Source: an uncultured Candidatus Peregrinibacteria bacterium
GTDB lineage: Bacteria > Patescibacteriota > Gracilibacteria > CAIRYL01
DNA: 24,030 bases
NCBI GenBank assembly: GCA_903882825.1
Contig: CAIRYL010000083.1
Coordinates: 1-24,030 of the forward strand
Direction: 5' to 3'
Below are positions 14,530 to 22,200 of the stretch, piece by piece. Each line of letters begins with the position of its first letter. The stretch's first letter is position 1. The translations under genes were made by a program, and so were the position numbers. Under the pieces are notes generated by a model, which worked only from the letters and a program-made list of their open reading frames with translations, was not told the DNA's origin and made no database searches.

Positions 14530-15945
14530 TTATTTTGAAACAGTGATCGAAACAAGTCCTTCTTCCCACATAGCAGTAGCAACTATTTTCATATTTTTTG
14601 CAAAAATACTTTTTGGATTTTCCCCTTTTATCCACTGTAAATTTTTTTGTATACATTCTTTTTTTCGTACAATACCAAAATCTTCATCCATGCGGTTTCG
14701 TACTTCTTTCAAAAAGTCATCATCATCAGCATCATAAAGGGGATTACAGTCTTTTTGAAGATTGGGGGGTGGGCAATCGTCTGTAAAAGATGGAACAGTT
14801 TTAAGCGCTATTTTTTCAGCAATACGCTTTGAATATACCAAACCTTCCAGAAGTGAATTTGAAGCAAGCCTGTTTCGTCCATGCACGCCGGTATATGTAC
14901 ATTCTCCCGTCGCAAAAAGTCGAGGAATGGAAGTTTCTCCATCTGTATTTACCGAAATCCCTCCTCCAAAATAATGAGCAGCAGGAGCGATGGGTAATAC
15001 ATCTTTTTGAGGATGATATTCAAATTTTTCCAGAAGTGTTTCATAAATTTTTGGGAATTTTTTAGGAAAATCTTTTACATGTCGAACATCTAAAAAAACC
15101 GGTCCCTTTTTTCGTTCTTCAAAAATTGCTTTTGAAACCTGGTCTCTGGGAAGTAATTCGTCTACAAAGCGCTCTCCTGTACTATTGATAATAAAGGCAC
15201 CTTCTCCTCTAAGTGCTTCGGAAAGTAAAAATTTAGGAGTCCCAGGAGCGTCTAAAGCCGTTGGATGAAATTGAATACGATAGAGATCTTTGGTGCATGC
15301 TCCTGCACGAATTGCCATTGCTATTCCGTCTCCAATGGCATTTAACGGAACTGTCGCCGTTGCAAAAAGTGCACATGCCCCTCCGGTGGCAATAATAGTA
15401 AAATCTGCACAAAAACATCTCTGCTCAGGTATAGTATTTGGAGTAAGATCTGTTGGTATTCCTATTACCCCTCGCACCTCTCCATTTTTCATTATCAAAT
15501 CCGTGGCATAAAAATTTTCTACAACGGTAATATTTTTGTGTGCTAAAACTTTTTTAATCAGGTGCTCTGCAATACTTTTCCCCGTTTTATCCCCAACATT
15601 TAAAATTCTTGGAACGGCATGTCCTCCTTCTTTATGCCGTACAGAATGAAAATGGATTCCCCAATTTTCTAAATCTTGAAGAACTGTTGGTGCCGTATAT
15701 ACCAACATTTCTACCGCTTTTCTATCATTTTCATATCCACCTGCTTTCAGGGTATCTTCCATGTGAGATTCAAAAGAATCATGCATTTGGTCGGTTACAA
15801 TAGCAATTCCACCTTGCGCCATAGGGGTAGACCCAGAAAGTAACTGATTTTTGGTAAGAATGAGCACTTTTCCAAACTCTGCAATACGAAGCGCTACCGT
15901 AAGACCCGCAATTCCAGATCCAATAACAAGGGTATGAAAAACCAC
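14530..15945 (-). CDS. nadB: L-aspartate oxidase
   Basis: FAD enzyme that oxidises L-aspartate to iminosuccinate for NAD synthesis, passing electrons to O2 (giving H2O2) or fumarate. 471 residues with a GTG start at 15945. Dinucleotide-binding GSGIAGL (9-15), MAQGGIA, IIATGGACALF, substrate-site RIQFHPTAL, RGEGAFIINSTGERFVDE, PAAHYFGGGI and GRNRLASNSLLEGL with the active-site arginine. The protein is ~60 residues shorter than typical NadB (~530): the C-terminal helical domain ends at ATAMWEEGLVSITVSK without the usual ESRGxHxRxD segment. Overall motifs fit NadB better than SdhA/FrdA. NadA and NadC genes are not in the window. ahpC lies downstream on the same strand. Confidence 0.95.
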   Translation of the reverse strand: MVFHTLVIGSGIAGLTVALRIAEFGKVLILTKNQLLSGSTPMAQGGIAIVTDQMHDSFESHMEDTLKAGGYENDRKAVEMLVYTAPTVLQDLENWGIHFHSVRHKEGGHAVPRILNVGDKTGKSIAEHLIKKVLAHKNITVVENFYATDLIMKNGEVRGVIGIPTDLTPNTIPEQRCFCADFTIIATGGACALFATATVPLNAIGDGIAMAIRAGACTKDLYRIQFHPTALDAPGTPKFLLSEALRGEGAFIINSTGERFVDELLPRDQVSKAIFEERKKGPVFLDVRHVKDFPKKFPKIYETLLEKFEYHPQKDVLPIAPAAHYFGGGISVNTDGETSIPRLFATGECTYTGVHGRNRLASNSLLEGLVYSKRIAEKIALKTVPSFTDDCPPPNLQKDCNPLYDADDDDFLKEVRNRMDEDFGIVRKKECIQKNLQWIKGENPKSIFAKNMKIVATAMWEEGLVSITVSK

Positions 15946-15974
15946 AAAAAAGAATAAAAAATATTGATATATTC

Positions 15975-15980
15975 AGTATA
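15975..15980 (-). promoter_or_regulatory. -10 element of nadB (TATACT)
   Basis: On the minus strand TATACT lies 29 bases before the GTG start of nadB, with only a weak TTCTCT at the -35 position (15998-16003). The predicted leader is about 23 bases with no Shine-Dalgarno. Confidence 0.4.
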
Positions 15981-16030
15981 AACGCAAGAGAAGCAGAAGA
16001 GAAATTCAAATGGACTAGGATTTTTTTCAT

Positions 16031-16054
16031 AAAAAAGAGAAAATTCTCTTTTTT
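16031..16054. terminator. terminator-like hairpin between divergent nadB and argC
   Basis: AAAAAAGAGAA (16031-16041) and TTCTCTTTTTT (16044-16054) are perfectly complementary with only AA between, flanked by A and T runs on both sides. It looks like a bidirectional terminator, yet lies between two divergently transcribed genes, about 40 bases before the argC ATG. It could be an insulator, a leader hairpin of argC or an operator. The structure is certain; the role is not. Confidence 0.5.
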
Positions 16055-16093
16055 TAAAAAAAATGTAAAAATACAGAGGTCTTTTTTTTGAAT

Positions 16094-17095
16094 ATGGTAC
16101 AGAAAAAAATTGGAATTTTTGGAGCATCCGGATTCACAGGATTAGAACTGATTCGAGTTCTTTCCGATCGTCATGATATTGAACTTTGTGTTCTTTCTTC
16201 TCGTTCTTTAGCGGGAACACCGGTATATGAAGCCTTTCCGGAAATAACACTTCGCAAAGATCTCGTATTCTGCAATACCTCTCCCCAAGAATGTGAAAAA
16301 ATGAACCTTGATCTTGTTTTTTTAGCTTTAGAAAATGGAAAAGCAATGGAAATTGTTCCCTTTCTTTCTTGTAAAATTATTGATCTTTCAGCGGATTTTC
16401 GATTTATTGATCAAAAAAAATGGGAACGTGTGTATGAAATGATACATGCGTGCCCACAAAAAAAAGCTATATATGGACTTCCAGAACTTTTTTCCTCGAC
16501 AATAGAAAATGCTTCATTGGTAGCAAATCCTGGATGTTTTGCGACTGCCTCTTTACTGGCAACCATTCCTTTTCAGCATGAAAAAAATATTGAACGGATT
16601 GTATATGATGGGAAAACTGGCATTTCAGGCGCTGGAAGAAAAAATACCGAAACCAATAACTATAATTTTCTATCCGATAATGTCATTCCGTATAAAATCA
16701 CCAACCATCGCCATGAACCAGAAATTCAACAATTTTTTACACAGAATGGCAAAAATAATTTTCCCATTTCTTTTACGCCACATATCGTCCCCATGATGAG
16801 AGGAATGCTCGTGACCGCACATATTTTTTGGAAACCAGGAACCATACCCAGTCGTGAAGAAATAATTGAAAAATATGAAGATTTCTATAAAAATTTTCCA
16901 CTTTTAGAAATTACAAAAAATACACTTCCCGAACCTCGACAAGTTCGAGGTACCAATAGATGCCGAATAGGAGGATTTGAAACCGATGAAAATGGGAGGC
17001 TCGTGATTGTTTCGGTCATTGATAACCTTGGAAAAGGGGCATCTTTACAGGCAATACAAAATATGGACTTAATGTTGAAAGAAAAAGGTCTGTAA
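16094..17095 (+). CDS. argC: N-acetyl-gamma-glutamyl-phosphate reductase
   Basis: NADPH-dependent third step of arginine synthesis, making N-acetylglutamate semialdehyde. 333 residues from the ATG at 16094 (an in-frame TTG two codons earlier is less likely). GASGFTG (10-16) binds NADP; SADFRF and YGLPELF are family signatures; catalytic Cys148 lies in VANPGCFAT; GISGAGRKN and FTPHIVPMMRGM contain further active-site residues, and the protein ends in the usual DNLGKGASLQAIQNM segment. Of the two ArgC types this is the longer (~340-residue) one. No other arg gene is adjacent, though carA in this window also serves arginine. It converges on the PEGA-like gene across a tandem repeat. Confidence 0.97.
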   Translation: MVQKKIGIFGASGFTGLELIRVLSDRHDIELCVLSSRSLAGTPVYEAFPEITLRKDLVFCNTSPQECEKMNLDLVFLALENGKAMEIVPFLSCKIIDLSADFRFIDQKKWERVYEMIHACPQKKAIYGLPELFSSTIENASLVANPGCFATASLLATIPFQHEKNIERIVYDGKTGISGAGRKNTETNNYNFLSDNVIPYKITNHRHEPEIQQFFTQNGKNNFPISFTPHIVPMMRGMLVTAHIFWKPGTIPSREEIIEKYEDFYKNFPLLEITKNTLPEPRQVRGTNRCRIGGFETDENGRLVIVSVIDNLGKGASLQAIQNMDLMLKEKGL

Positions 17096-17105
17096 AAAAA
17101 CTTTA

Positions 17106-17171
17106 GGCAGGTGTAACTTTTTTGGTGTCTAAAAAGTGGGCAGGTGTGAGAAAATTGGTGTCTAAAAAGTG
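17106..17171 (+). repeat. two-unit 33-bp tandem repeat with conserved ends and a variable centre
   Basis: Units at 17106-17138 and 17139-17171 abut exactly. Each reads GGCAGGTGT, seven variable bases (AACTTTT or GAGAAAA), then TTGGTGTCTAAAAAGTG. The 26 outer bases are identical while the central seven match at only one position. GGTGT recurs four times at spacings of 14, 19 and 14. Within unit 1, ACTTTTT and AAAAAGT can pair around TGGTGTCT. It fills the gap between convergent argC and the PEGA-like gene. It may be insertion-sequence end remnants or a protein-binding array; no transposase is nearby. Confidence 0.9.
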
Positions 17172-17214
17172 AGGTTTATATAGGATAGAACTGTATAAAC
17201 TCTTATTTAATTTT

Positions 17215-18126
17215 TTAAAACAGAAAAAGAAGAGGTGGACGCGTATGAAAAACAAAGAGCACGGTATGAGGTTTAAGGCACTGAGCATACCAAAAATCTT
17301 CATCTGAAAAATTCCCAAGAGCAGAAAGAATATTCAGCTCTGAGGTATCAGTTTTCCATATCACCGCTTCGGTTCCACGAAATGTTTTTTGAAGTCCAAA
17401 AACCTCATTTTCCCCTGTTTCACAAATAGAAAATAGCGAAGGATGAAGAGATGGAGGGAGAAGAACCGGAGAAGAAAGCGTATGAGGAAAATACCATATC
17501 CCAGAAGAAGATTGCAGGAACAACGAACCACTAGAATTTGGACGAAGAGATTGAATATCACCTTCCCAAAGAATTTGTTTTTGGGCAGTGCGACTGGAAA
17601 CAAAAAAGACTTGTTTGGAAGAAAATGCCCACACGCCTCTTCCTACTTCGTCACTGGCAACGCCAATAGGTTCAGGGAGTAAAAAATCAGTCATTTTTCG
17701 GTCATTCTGAAAAAGATTTGGTCCACTAAATTTAAAATTTTTAAGAGTAAATACCGTATTTTTTTCTGGAGGTGTATACACTAAAACAGGCGGAATATCG
17801 CCAAGGTATGGCAAAATTTCTGGAGTTTTTATGAGAGAAAATGTAAGAGGTTGAAGAGACTGAAAGGAAATTTCGGTATTTTGTACGCTGGTGGAGTATC
17901 CTTCTTTTTCTATTTGAACTTTTATTTTTTGGGGAGAAAGAGAAATTTTACACGGCAAAGTATCACATTTTTCTTCCCCCCAATCTTCAATTTTTACTAA
18001 AAAAGGAGGTTCTACTCCTTTAATTTCCAAAATTCCTTGGTACACAAATTTCTGAAAAAAAACACCCGCCAGAGCGAGGAGTATAAGCCCCACTGCAAGC
18101 CACAATTTTTGAGAAAAAGCAGACAA
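17215..18126 (-). CDS. membrane-anchored PEGA-domain-like protein of unknown function
   Basis: 303 residues with a TTG start at 18126. An N-terminal membrane helix (about 9-26, LAVGLILLALAGVFFQ) is followed by a ~65-residue module resembling PEGA domains: it starts GILEIKGVEPPFLVKI, has two Cys in EEKCDTLPCKI, and includes KIKVQIEKEGYSTS, where the Lys-x-Gly-Tyr turn is typical. The remaining ~210 residues are rich in short hydrophobic strands and Trp (GVWAFSSKQVFFVSS, SGIWYFPHTL), suggesting a beta-propeller-like domain outside the cytoplasm. It lies six bases downstream of prs and must share its transcript. The layout resembles 355-1275, which likewise trails a housekeeping enzyme gene. A role in envelope contact is a guess. 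Confidence 0.75.
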   Translation of the reverse strand: MSAFSQKLWLAVGLILLALAGVFFQKFVYQGILEIKGVEPPFLVKIEDWGEEKCDTLPCKISLSPQKIKVQIEKEGYSTSVQNTEISFQSLQPLTFSLIKTPEILPYLGDIPPVLVYTPPEKNTVFTLKNFKFSGPNLFQNDRKMTDFLLPEPIGVASDEVGRGVWAFSSKQVFFVSSRTAQKQILWEGDIQSLRPNSSGSLFLQSSSGIWYFPHTLSSPVLLPPSLHPSLFSICETGENEVFGLQKTFRGTEAVIWKTDTSELNILSALGNFSDEDFWYAQCLKPHTVLFVFHTRPPLLFLF

Positions 18127-18132
18127 AGATAT

Positions 18133-19092
18133 TTAAAAAAAGAGCTTTGAAACCGATTTCTCTTCCAAAATATTTTCAATAACGTGCGCTAATAATGGAG
18201 CCGTATCCACAATTTTTAATGCCGGATTTTTTTTCTGTTCGGCGAGAGGAATAGGAATAGAATTAGAGACGACGATTTCTGTAAAATTTGCTTCCTGAAG
18301 GCGATGATATGCGGGACCAGAAAAAATTGCATGTGTAGCGCACAAATATATTTCAGGATTGGCACCATTTTTAATGAGTGCTTTTTTTGCTGCGCAAACA
18401 CTTCCTGCCGTATCAATCATATCATCCACAATAATACAGGTTTTTCCGGCTACATTTCCTACTACTTCTGTAATTTCAGCTACATTATGAGCTGGACGAG
18501 ATTTATGAAGAATTGCCAAGTCCGTTCCCAATTCATCAGCAAATTTTTTCGCCATTTTTGCACCACCTGCATCAGGCGAAACCACCACCGTATCGGACAT
18601 TTTTCGAGATGCAAAATACTCTACAAATGTTTTTCTCATACTTAAATTATCCACTGCAATATCAAAAAAACCTTGAGTTTGGTCTGAATGAAATTGAATA
18701 GTAACCATGTGCTGTGCACCACTGGTAACGAGTAAATCTGCCATGAGTTTTGCGGAAATAGTTTCCCGAGCATCATGAATTTTATCCTGCCGAGAATATC
18801 CAAAATGTGGCAAAATAACATGAACACTTCGAGCAAAACTTCGTTTTGCTGCGTCACACATTAAAAAAAGTTCTATAAAATCTTCATTGGTATACGCCGG
18901 ACGAATAGTATGAATCAGAAAAACATCTTTCCCCCGCATGGTTTCATCAAACCGTACATAAATTTCCCCACACGAAAACTTTTTAATAGTTATGGGAGAA
19001 AGTTTTGCATTGAGATGTTGGACAATTCCTTGTGCCAGCTCTGGAAATCCACTTCCGGCAAAAAATCGAGCGTTTGAAAGTGTGTGAGACAT
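18133..19092 (-). CDS. prs: ribose-phosphate pyrophosphokinase (PRPP synthetase)
   Basis: Makes PRPP from ribose 5-phosphate and ATP for purine, pyrimidine, NAD, His and Trp synthesis. 319 residues from the ATG at 19092, the normal length. N-terminal ARFFAGSGFPELAQ; FSCGEIYVRFDETMRG; the catalytic flexible-loop GYSRQDKIHDARE; FHSDQTQGFF; VVSPDAGGAKMA; and the PRPP loop CIIVDDMIDTAG. The frame remains open upstream to 19377, but that extension is a Gln/His-rich translation of the opposite strand of the neighbouring gene's tail plus a terminator, so it is rejected. A promoter lies at 19114-19143. The PEGA-like gene follows in the same operon. Confidence 0.97.
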   Translation of the reverse strand: MSHTLSNARFFAGSGFPELAQGIVQHLNAKLSPITIKKFSCGEIYVRFDETMRGKDVFLIHTIRPAYTNEDFIELFLMCDAAKRSFARSVHVILPHFGYSRQDKIHDARETISAKLMADLLVTSGAQHMVTIQFHSDQTQGFFDIAVDNLSMRKTFVEYFASRKMSDTVVVSPDAGGAKMAKKFADELGTDLAILHKSRPAHNVAEITEVVGNVAGKTCIIVDDMIDTAGSVCAAKKALIKNGANPEIYLCATHAIFSGPAYHRLQEANFTEIVVSNSIPIPLAEQKKNPALKIVDTAPLLAHVIENILEEKSVSKLFF

Positions 19093-19113
19093 AATGGAAA
19101 AAAATACAAACAC

Positions 19114-19143
19114 AGTGTAGAAAAAAAACACAAAAAGACGCAA
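19114..19143 (-). promoter_or_regulatory. promoter of prs, TTGCGT-18-TACACT
   Basis: On the minus strand TTGCGT (19138-19143), an 18-base spacer and TACACT (19114-19119). Transcription would begin near 19107, about 15 bases before the prs ATG. It lies just downstream of the terminator of the preceding operon, as expected for an independent unit. Confidence 0.5.
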
Positions 19144-19152
19144 CGCAAACTC

Positions 19153-19207
19153 ATCTTTTAAAAAAATCAAGAACGACGAATGGTGTTCTTGATTTTTTTT
19201 AAAAGAT
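19153..19207. terminator. long intrinsic terminator after the VirB6-like operon
   Basis: ATCTTTTAAAAAAATCAAGAAC (arm 19153-19174) pairs with 19185-19207 around a 10-base loop. The arms match over 22 bp with one bulged base (seven A against eight T), and an internal T/A run serves as tail on either strand. It ends the leftward operon finishing at 19244 and isolates prs. Confidence 0.78.
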
Positions 19208-19243
19208 AAAATGGAGAAATTTATTATTTTATGATGGGTTTGT

Positions 19244-21568
19244 TTATCCCCCTGCTCCCCCTGCTGGTTTTGCGTCTGCTGGTGCTGGTGCTGCTGGTGC
19301 TGGTGCTGCTGGTGCTGCTCCTCCTGCTGGTGCTGTTTTTTCTTTTGCCGGTGCTGATCGTAAATGTTCAAGTCCAATTTTTATTTCATCATCCCTCAGT
19401 CCTGCATCTTTTCCAGCAATTTTCGCTAGATATTCTAATTTATCTTCTGGAATTTGCGTATGAGAAATATGTAAATGTTCCGCAGTGGTATTAATTCTTG
19501 CTTCCTTGGTAATACCAGCATTACTTGTTGTAAGAGTATCCCACACTTCTTTTGCTTTCTCTATAGGTTTTTCTACCGCTTTTCGGAGTGCGTTTGCAGG
19601 ATCTGCGGAAATTAATTCAACATTTCTGTCTCTATCATTCTCATTTCTTGGAATCCATTTTGTTTGTTCCTCATTTTGTTTACCTATAAAATTTGCCTTT
19701 AATGAACCTGGCATAGTGGTAGTAAGGGTATTTAAATCCATACTTTCGGTTTTGCCAGTAGCATCGGAGTGTACGGGGATAAAGTTGATATACATTGGAG
19801 AAGTCGCAATGAACTTTCCAATATCTTTCACAGTTGTGGAAATGCTTCCAATAACAGATCCGGCTAATTCGTTTGATTTTTGTCCAATTTCTACGCTACT
19901 CCACATAATCATAATTGCCATAATATACCAAAATAATTGGTGCACATTATGCACATTATTAATAAATTTTTCTCCTGGTGCAAAATCAATAATACTTCCA
20001 CCTCCTCCCGCTTGAATATTATACACTTGTCCTGCATTAATAAGAATAAACCCCAGCACGAGGGGAATACCCATAGTGGCTGGTAAAAAAGCATTTTTTA
20101 TAAATACTCCTATACCAAATACTTCGCCTGATGGATTTTGCACTCCAAATTCATTTTGAAACATCAGTAATCCCAAAAATGGAGACATCACAATATTCAC
20201 CCATAAAATAACAACCCGTAAAATAAGCGCCACCAACATTGAAAAAAATATCACCAATACCAAAATCATAATTACGAGTCCGGCAATAGCATTAATAAAT
20301 AAAGAGCTCCATTTTACTGTTTCCCCAGGAACAACCATTGGAAGTTTTTGAATTTGCATAATATTAAATGCAAAAAATTGCGCCACACTGCTGTCTTTAA
20401 ATGCCTCTGCTTTAAAATCACCCCATGCCAGTACCACTGCTCCATAATCTATAATATTTTTCTCATCAAAGTTTTTAAACTTCTCTTGTGCAGATTTATT
20501 TTGTGCAATAGTTTTTTGAATATCATCTATTTCCGATTGAATTCCAGCTTTTGCCGTTTCTGCGGCACTTCCCAGCTCCTTTGTTTTCGCGTCGAGATTT
20601 GTTTGCAATTGAGTCGCTTCATTGGTGAGCGATGATTTAGAGTATTCGTCACCACTTTTTAGAGGATTCGCTTTTGTAAAACGCACTAAACCACCCACCA
20701 CCATACATCCAGAACTGGGGACTCTTGTCTTCCCCGATTTTCCATCAGTAGTAGTGTACTGCTCCTCCTTTACTTCACAGGGTTTTATTTCGGCTTGTGG
20801 ATAGGATTTTGCCACTTCCCCAGGAATACCGTATATCACACGAGATGCAACACTTCCCGCATCTAAAATAACTTTTGCCCCAAACCATGTAAAATTAATA
20901 ACCACAATTGCCAGTACCAATTTTGGTAAAACAGTTTTTAAAGCGTAGCTTTCGCCTCCGGCACCTAGCGGTGCCACCACATTCATAAAGGCAACAAATA
21001 CTAAAATAAAAATAAAAATATAGTTCATAATATCCCGAAATATCATCCATACCGCGTGTAAAAGATCGCTAATGGATGCATTGGTAGCGCCTTGTGCACC
21101 GGTAGAATACATATCTCCCATTACAAAACTATTTCCCATTACATCTCCTATCCAGGTCGCCATCAGCGCCAATATGGGTGTAAAAAAACTTAAAAGCAAA
21201 GAAGCAAGCTGTCCAATTGTTTTTTCGAGTGGACTGGTAGAATCAGGCTTACATCCTGCTTCCCATTCTTGTATTGTCTTTTTTTCTGCTTCCGTTGGAC
21301 TACTCTCATTTACTGGCTTTGGTCTATTCGCACATTTAGATTCCTGTGTAGTGGAAGAGGTTGTGGAAGGGGTACTTGCTCCTGTTGTCGTTGTCTCAGC
21401 AAAAAGCGGAATTCCCACGGGCATACAGAATGCACTTATTATAAACGCGCACATTATAATTTTCCCTATGGTACCCGGAATAATTTTAAATACTGGAGAC
21501 TTTTTTTGTATTCCTACAAAAGAAAGAAAAACAGAAACGAGCCGAGGAAAAAATGAAAAAATGTTCAC
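19244..21568 (-). CDS. VirB6/TrbL-like polytopic membrane protein with Pro/Ala/Gly-rich tail
   Basis: About 774 residues from a GTG at 21568 (nine bases after the upstream stop); an ATG at 21454 with a weak AGGG before it is the alternative. Basic N-terminus and signal-like helix (about 36-57, ending PLFAE), a Thr/Ser-rich linker, three membrane helices (about 123-142, 178-199, 213-233), a soluble loop with Cys residues and a coiled coil (about 320-370), a long double hydrophobic region (424-470) containing RVVILWVNIVMSPFLGLL, which resembles the TrbL/VirB6 core, two more helices (490-515, 545-562), then a ~200-residue soluble C-terminus with a PAGGA-type tail. VirB6 proteins form the inner-membrane channel of T4SS. 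The family call is moderate. It is the last of three packed genes. Confidence 0.78.
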   Translation of the reverse strand: MNIFSFFPRLVSVFLSFVGIQKKSPVFKIIPGTIGKIIMCAFIISAFCMPVGIPLFAETTTTGASTPSTTSSTTQESKCANRPKPVNESSPTEAEKKTIQEWEAGCKPDSTSPLEKTIGQLASLLLSFFTPILALMATWIGDVMGNSFVMGDMYSTGAQGATNASISDLLHAVWMIFRDIMNYIFIFILVFVAFMNVVAPLGAGGESYALKTVLPKLVLAIVVINFTWFGAKVILDAGSVASRVIYGIPGEVAKSYPQAEIKPCEVKEEQYTTTDGKSGKTRVPSSGCMVVGGLVRFTKANPLKSGDEYSKSSLTNEATQLQTNLDAKTKELGSAAETAKAGIQSEIDDIQKTIAQNKSAQEKFKNFDEKNIIDYGAVVLAWGDFKAEAFKDSSVAQFFAFNIMQIQKLPMVVPGETVKWSSLFINAIAGLVIMILVLVIFFSMLVALILRVVILWVNIVMSPFLGLLMFQNEFGVQNPSGEVFGIGVFIKNAFLPATMGIPLVLGFILINAGQVYNIQAGGGGSIIDFAPGEKFINNVHNVHQLFWYIMAIMIMWSSVEIGQKSNELAGSVIGSISTTVKDIGKFIATSPMYINFIPVHSDATGKTESMDLNTLTTTMPGSLKANFIGKQNEEQTKWIPRNENDRDRNVELISADPANALRKAVEKPIEKAKEVWDTLTTSNAGITKEARINTTAEHLHISHTQIPEDKLEYLAKIAGKDAGLRDDEIKIGLEHLRSAPAKEKTAPAGGAAPAAPAPAAPAPADAKPAGGAGG
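19247..19336 (-). repeat. low-complexity GCA/CCA/GGT-type tract coding the Ala/Pro/Gly tail
   Basis: The last ~30 codons of the VirB6-like gene are built from near-repeats of CAGCACCAG-type triplets on the coding strand, giving an AAPAAPAPAAPAPAD-like tail. The stretch is far richer in G+C than its surroundings and may vary in length by slippage. A flexible linker or partner-binding tail is likely. Confidence 0.75.
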
Positions 21569-21576
21569 AGTAGTAT

Positions 21577-22200
21577 TTATGATAAAAGAGCCCCTGCACC
21601 AAAAACTCCACCCATTCCACCTGCTATCCACCATCCCAAACCGCTTTTGGCTTTTGACGCCAACGAAACTTTTACTTTTTGTTGTTTTTGCATTTTTGAA
21701 ATTTGAGAAGCACGTTGTTTTCCCATCGCATCAAAAAATCCATTTTCCGTCAGTCCTTGTCGAATATTTTTTTCGAGTCCCATTCCCGGCTGTGGCAAAA
21801 GTTGATCTGACGTGCCAGAAGATTTTTTTTGAATAATATTGTGAAATGAAGCAGATGTAGATTTTGATTTTTGTTCTGCTTCGTACTGACGCTCTGAAAC
21901 ACGAGGTTTTATAATTTTGCTTTTCAGTTTTTCTGCAGTTTTTGGATTATTTCCCGAAAGATTACTCACGATATCAATTTGGTTTGCCAAAGAAAGGAGT
22001 AAAAAAGTCGCAATAATTTTTCTTTTTTGATCTTGCGAATATTCATCTTCATCTGGGACTTGCGTAAATTCCAACATTTGTGTTGGCAATACGTATGGCT
22101 TTATGCTCGTTTGCAATATTTTTATGTCCTCACTCGTAAAATCCTCAGAAGTATGAAGAGAGGGAAATGATGTGCCTATCAAATTTTGTGTATTATCCAT
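21577..22200 (-). CDS. small protein of unknown function with hydrophobic Gly-rich C-terminus
   Basis: 207 residues from the ATG at 22200; the frame is open upstream but the longer form overlaps the preceding gene widely and begins with unrelated Cys-rich sequence, so I prefer 22200. An acidic N-terminal half (TSEDFTSEDIKIL, QVPDEDEYSQDQ), a helix with LLLSLANQIDIVSNLSG, a basic Gln/Lys/Ser-rich middle (SERQYEAEQKSKS, QISKMQKQQKVKV), and a last ~25 residues with Gly-rich WWIAGGMGGVFGAGAL that could insert in the membrane. It overlaps the upstream gene by eight bases and precedes the VirB6-like gene by eight, so all three are one operon. Family not recognised; perhaps an accessory of the same membrane machine. 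Confidence 0.75.
   Translation of the reverse strand: MDNTQNLIGTSFPSLHTSEDFTSEDIKILQTSIKPYVLPTQMLEFTQVPDEDEYSQDQKRKIIATFLLLSLANQIDIVSNLSGNNPKTAEKLKSKIIKPRVSERQYEAEQKSKSTSASFHNIIQKKSSGTSDQLLPQPGMGLEKNIRQGLTENGFFDAMGKQRASQISKMQKQQKVKVSLASKAKSGLGWWIAGGMGGVFGAGALLS

Noticed and set aside
17103..17318. 71-codon minus-strand frame with repeated HFLDT...TPA peptide
   Set aside because: The peptide repeat merely reflects the 33-bp DNA repeat (33 is a multiple of three); the rest overlaps the end of the PEGA-like gene in another frame.
19093..19377. Long Gln/His-rich N-terminal extension of prs (about 95 codons)
   Set aside because: It is the reading of the Ala/Pro-coding repeat tract of the neighbouring gene plus the terminator and promoter; the PRPP synthetase family starts at the ATG at 19092.
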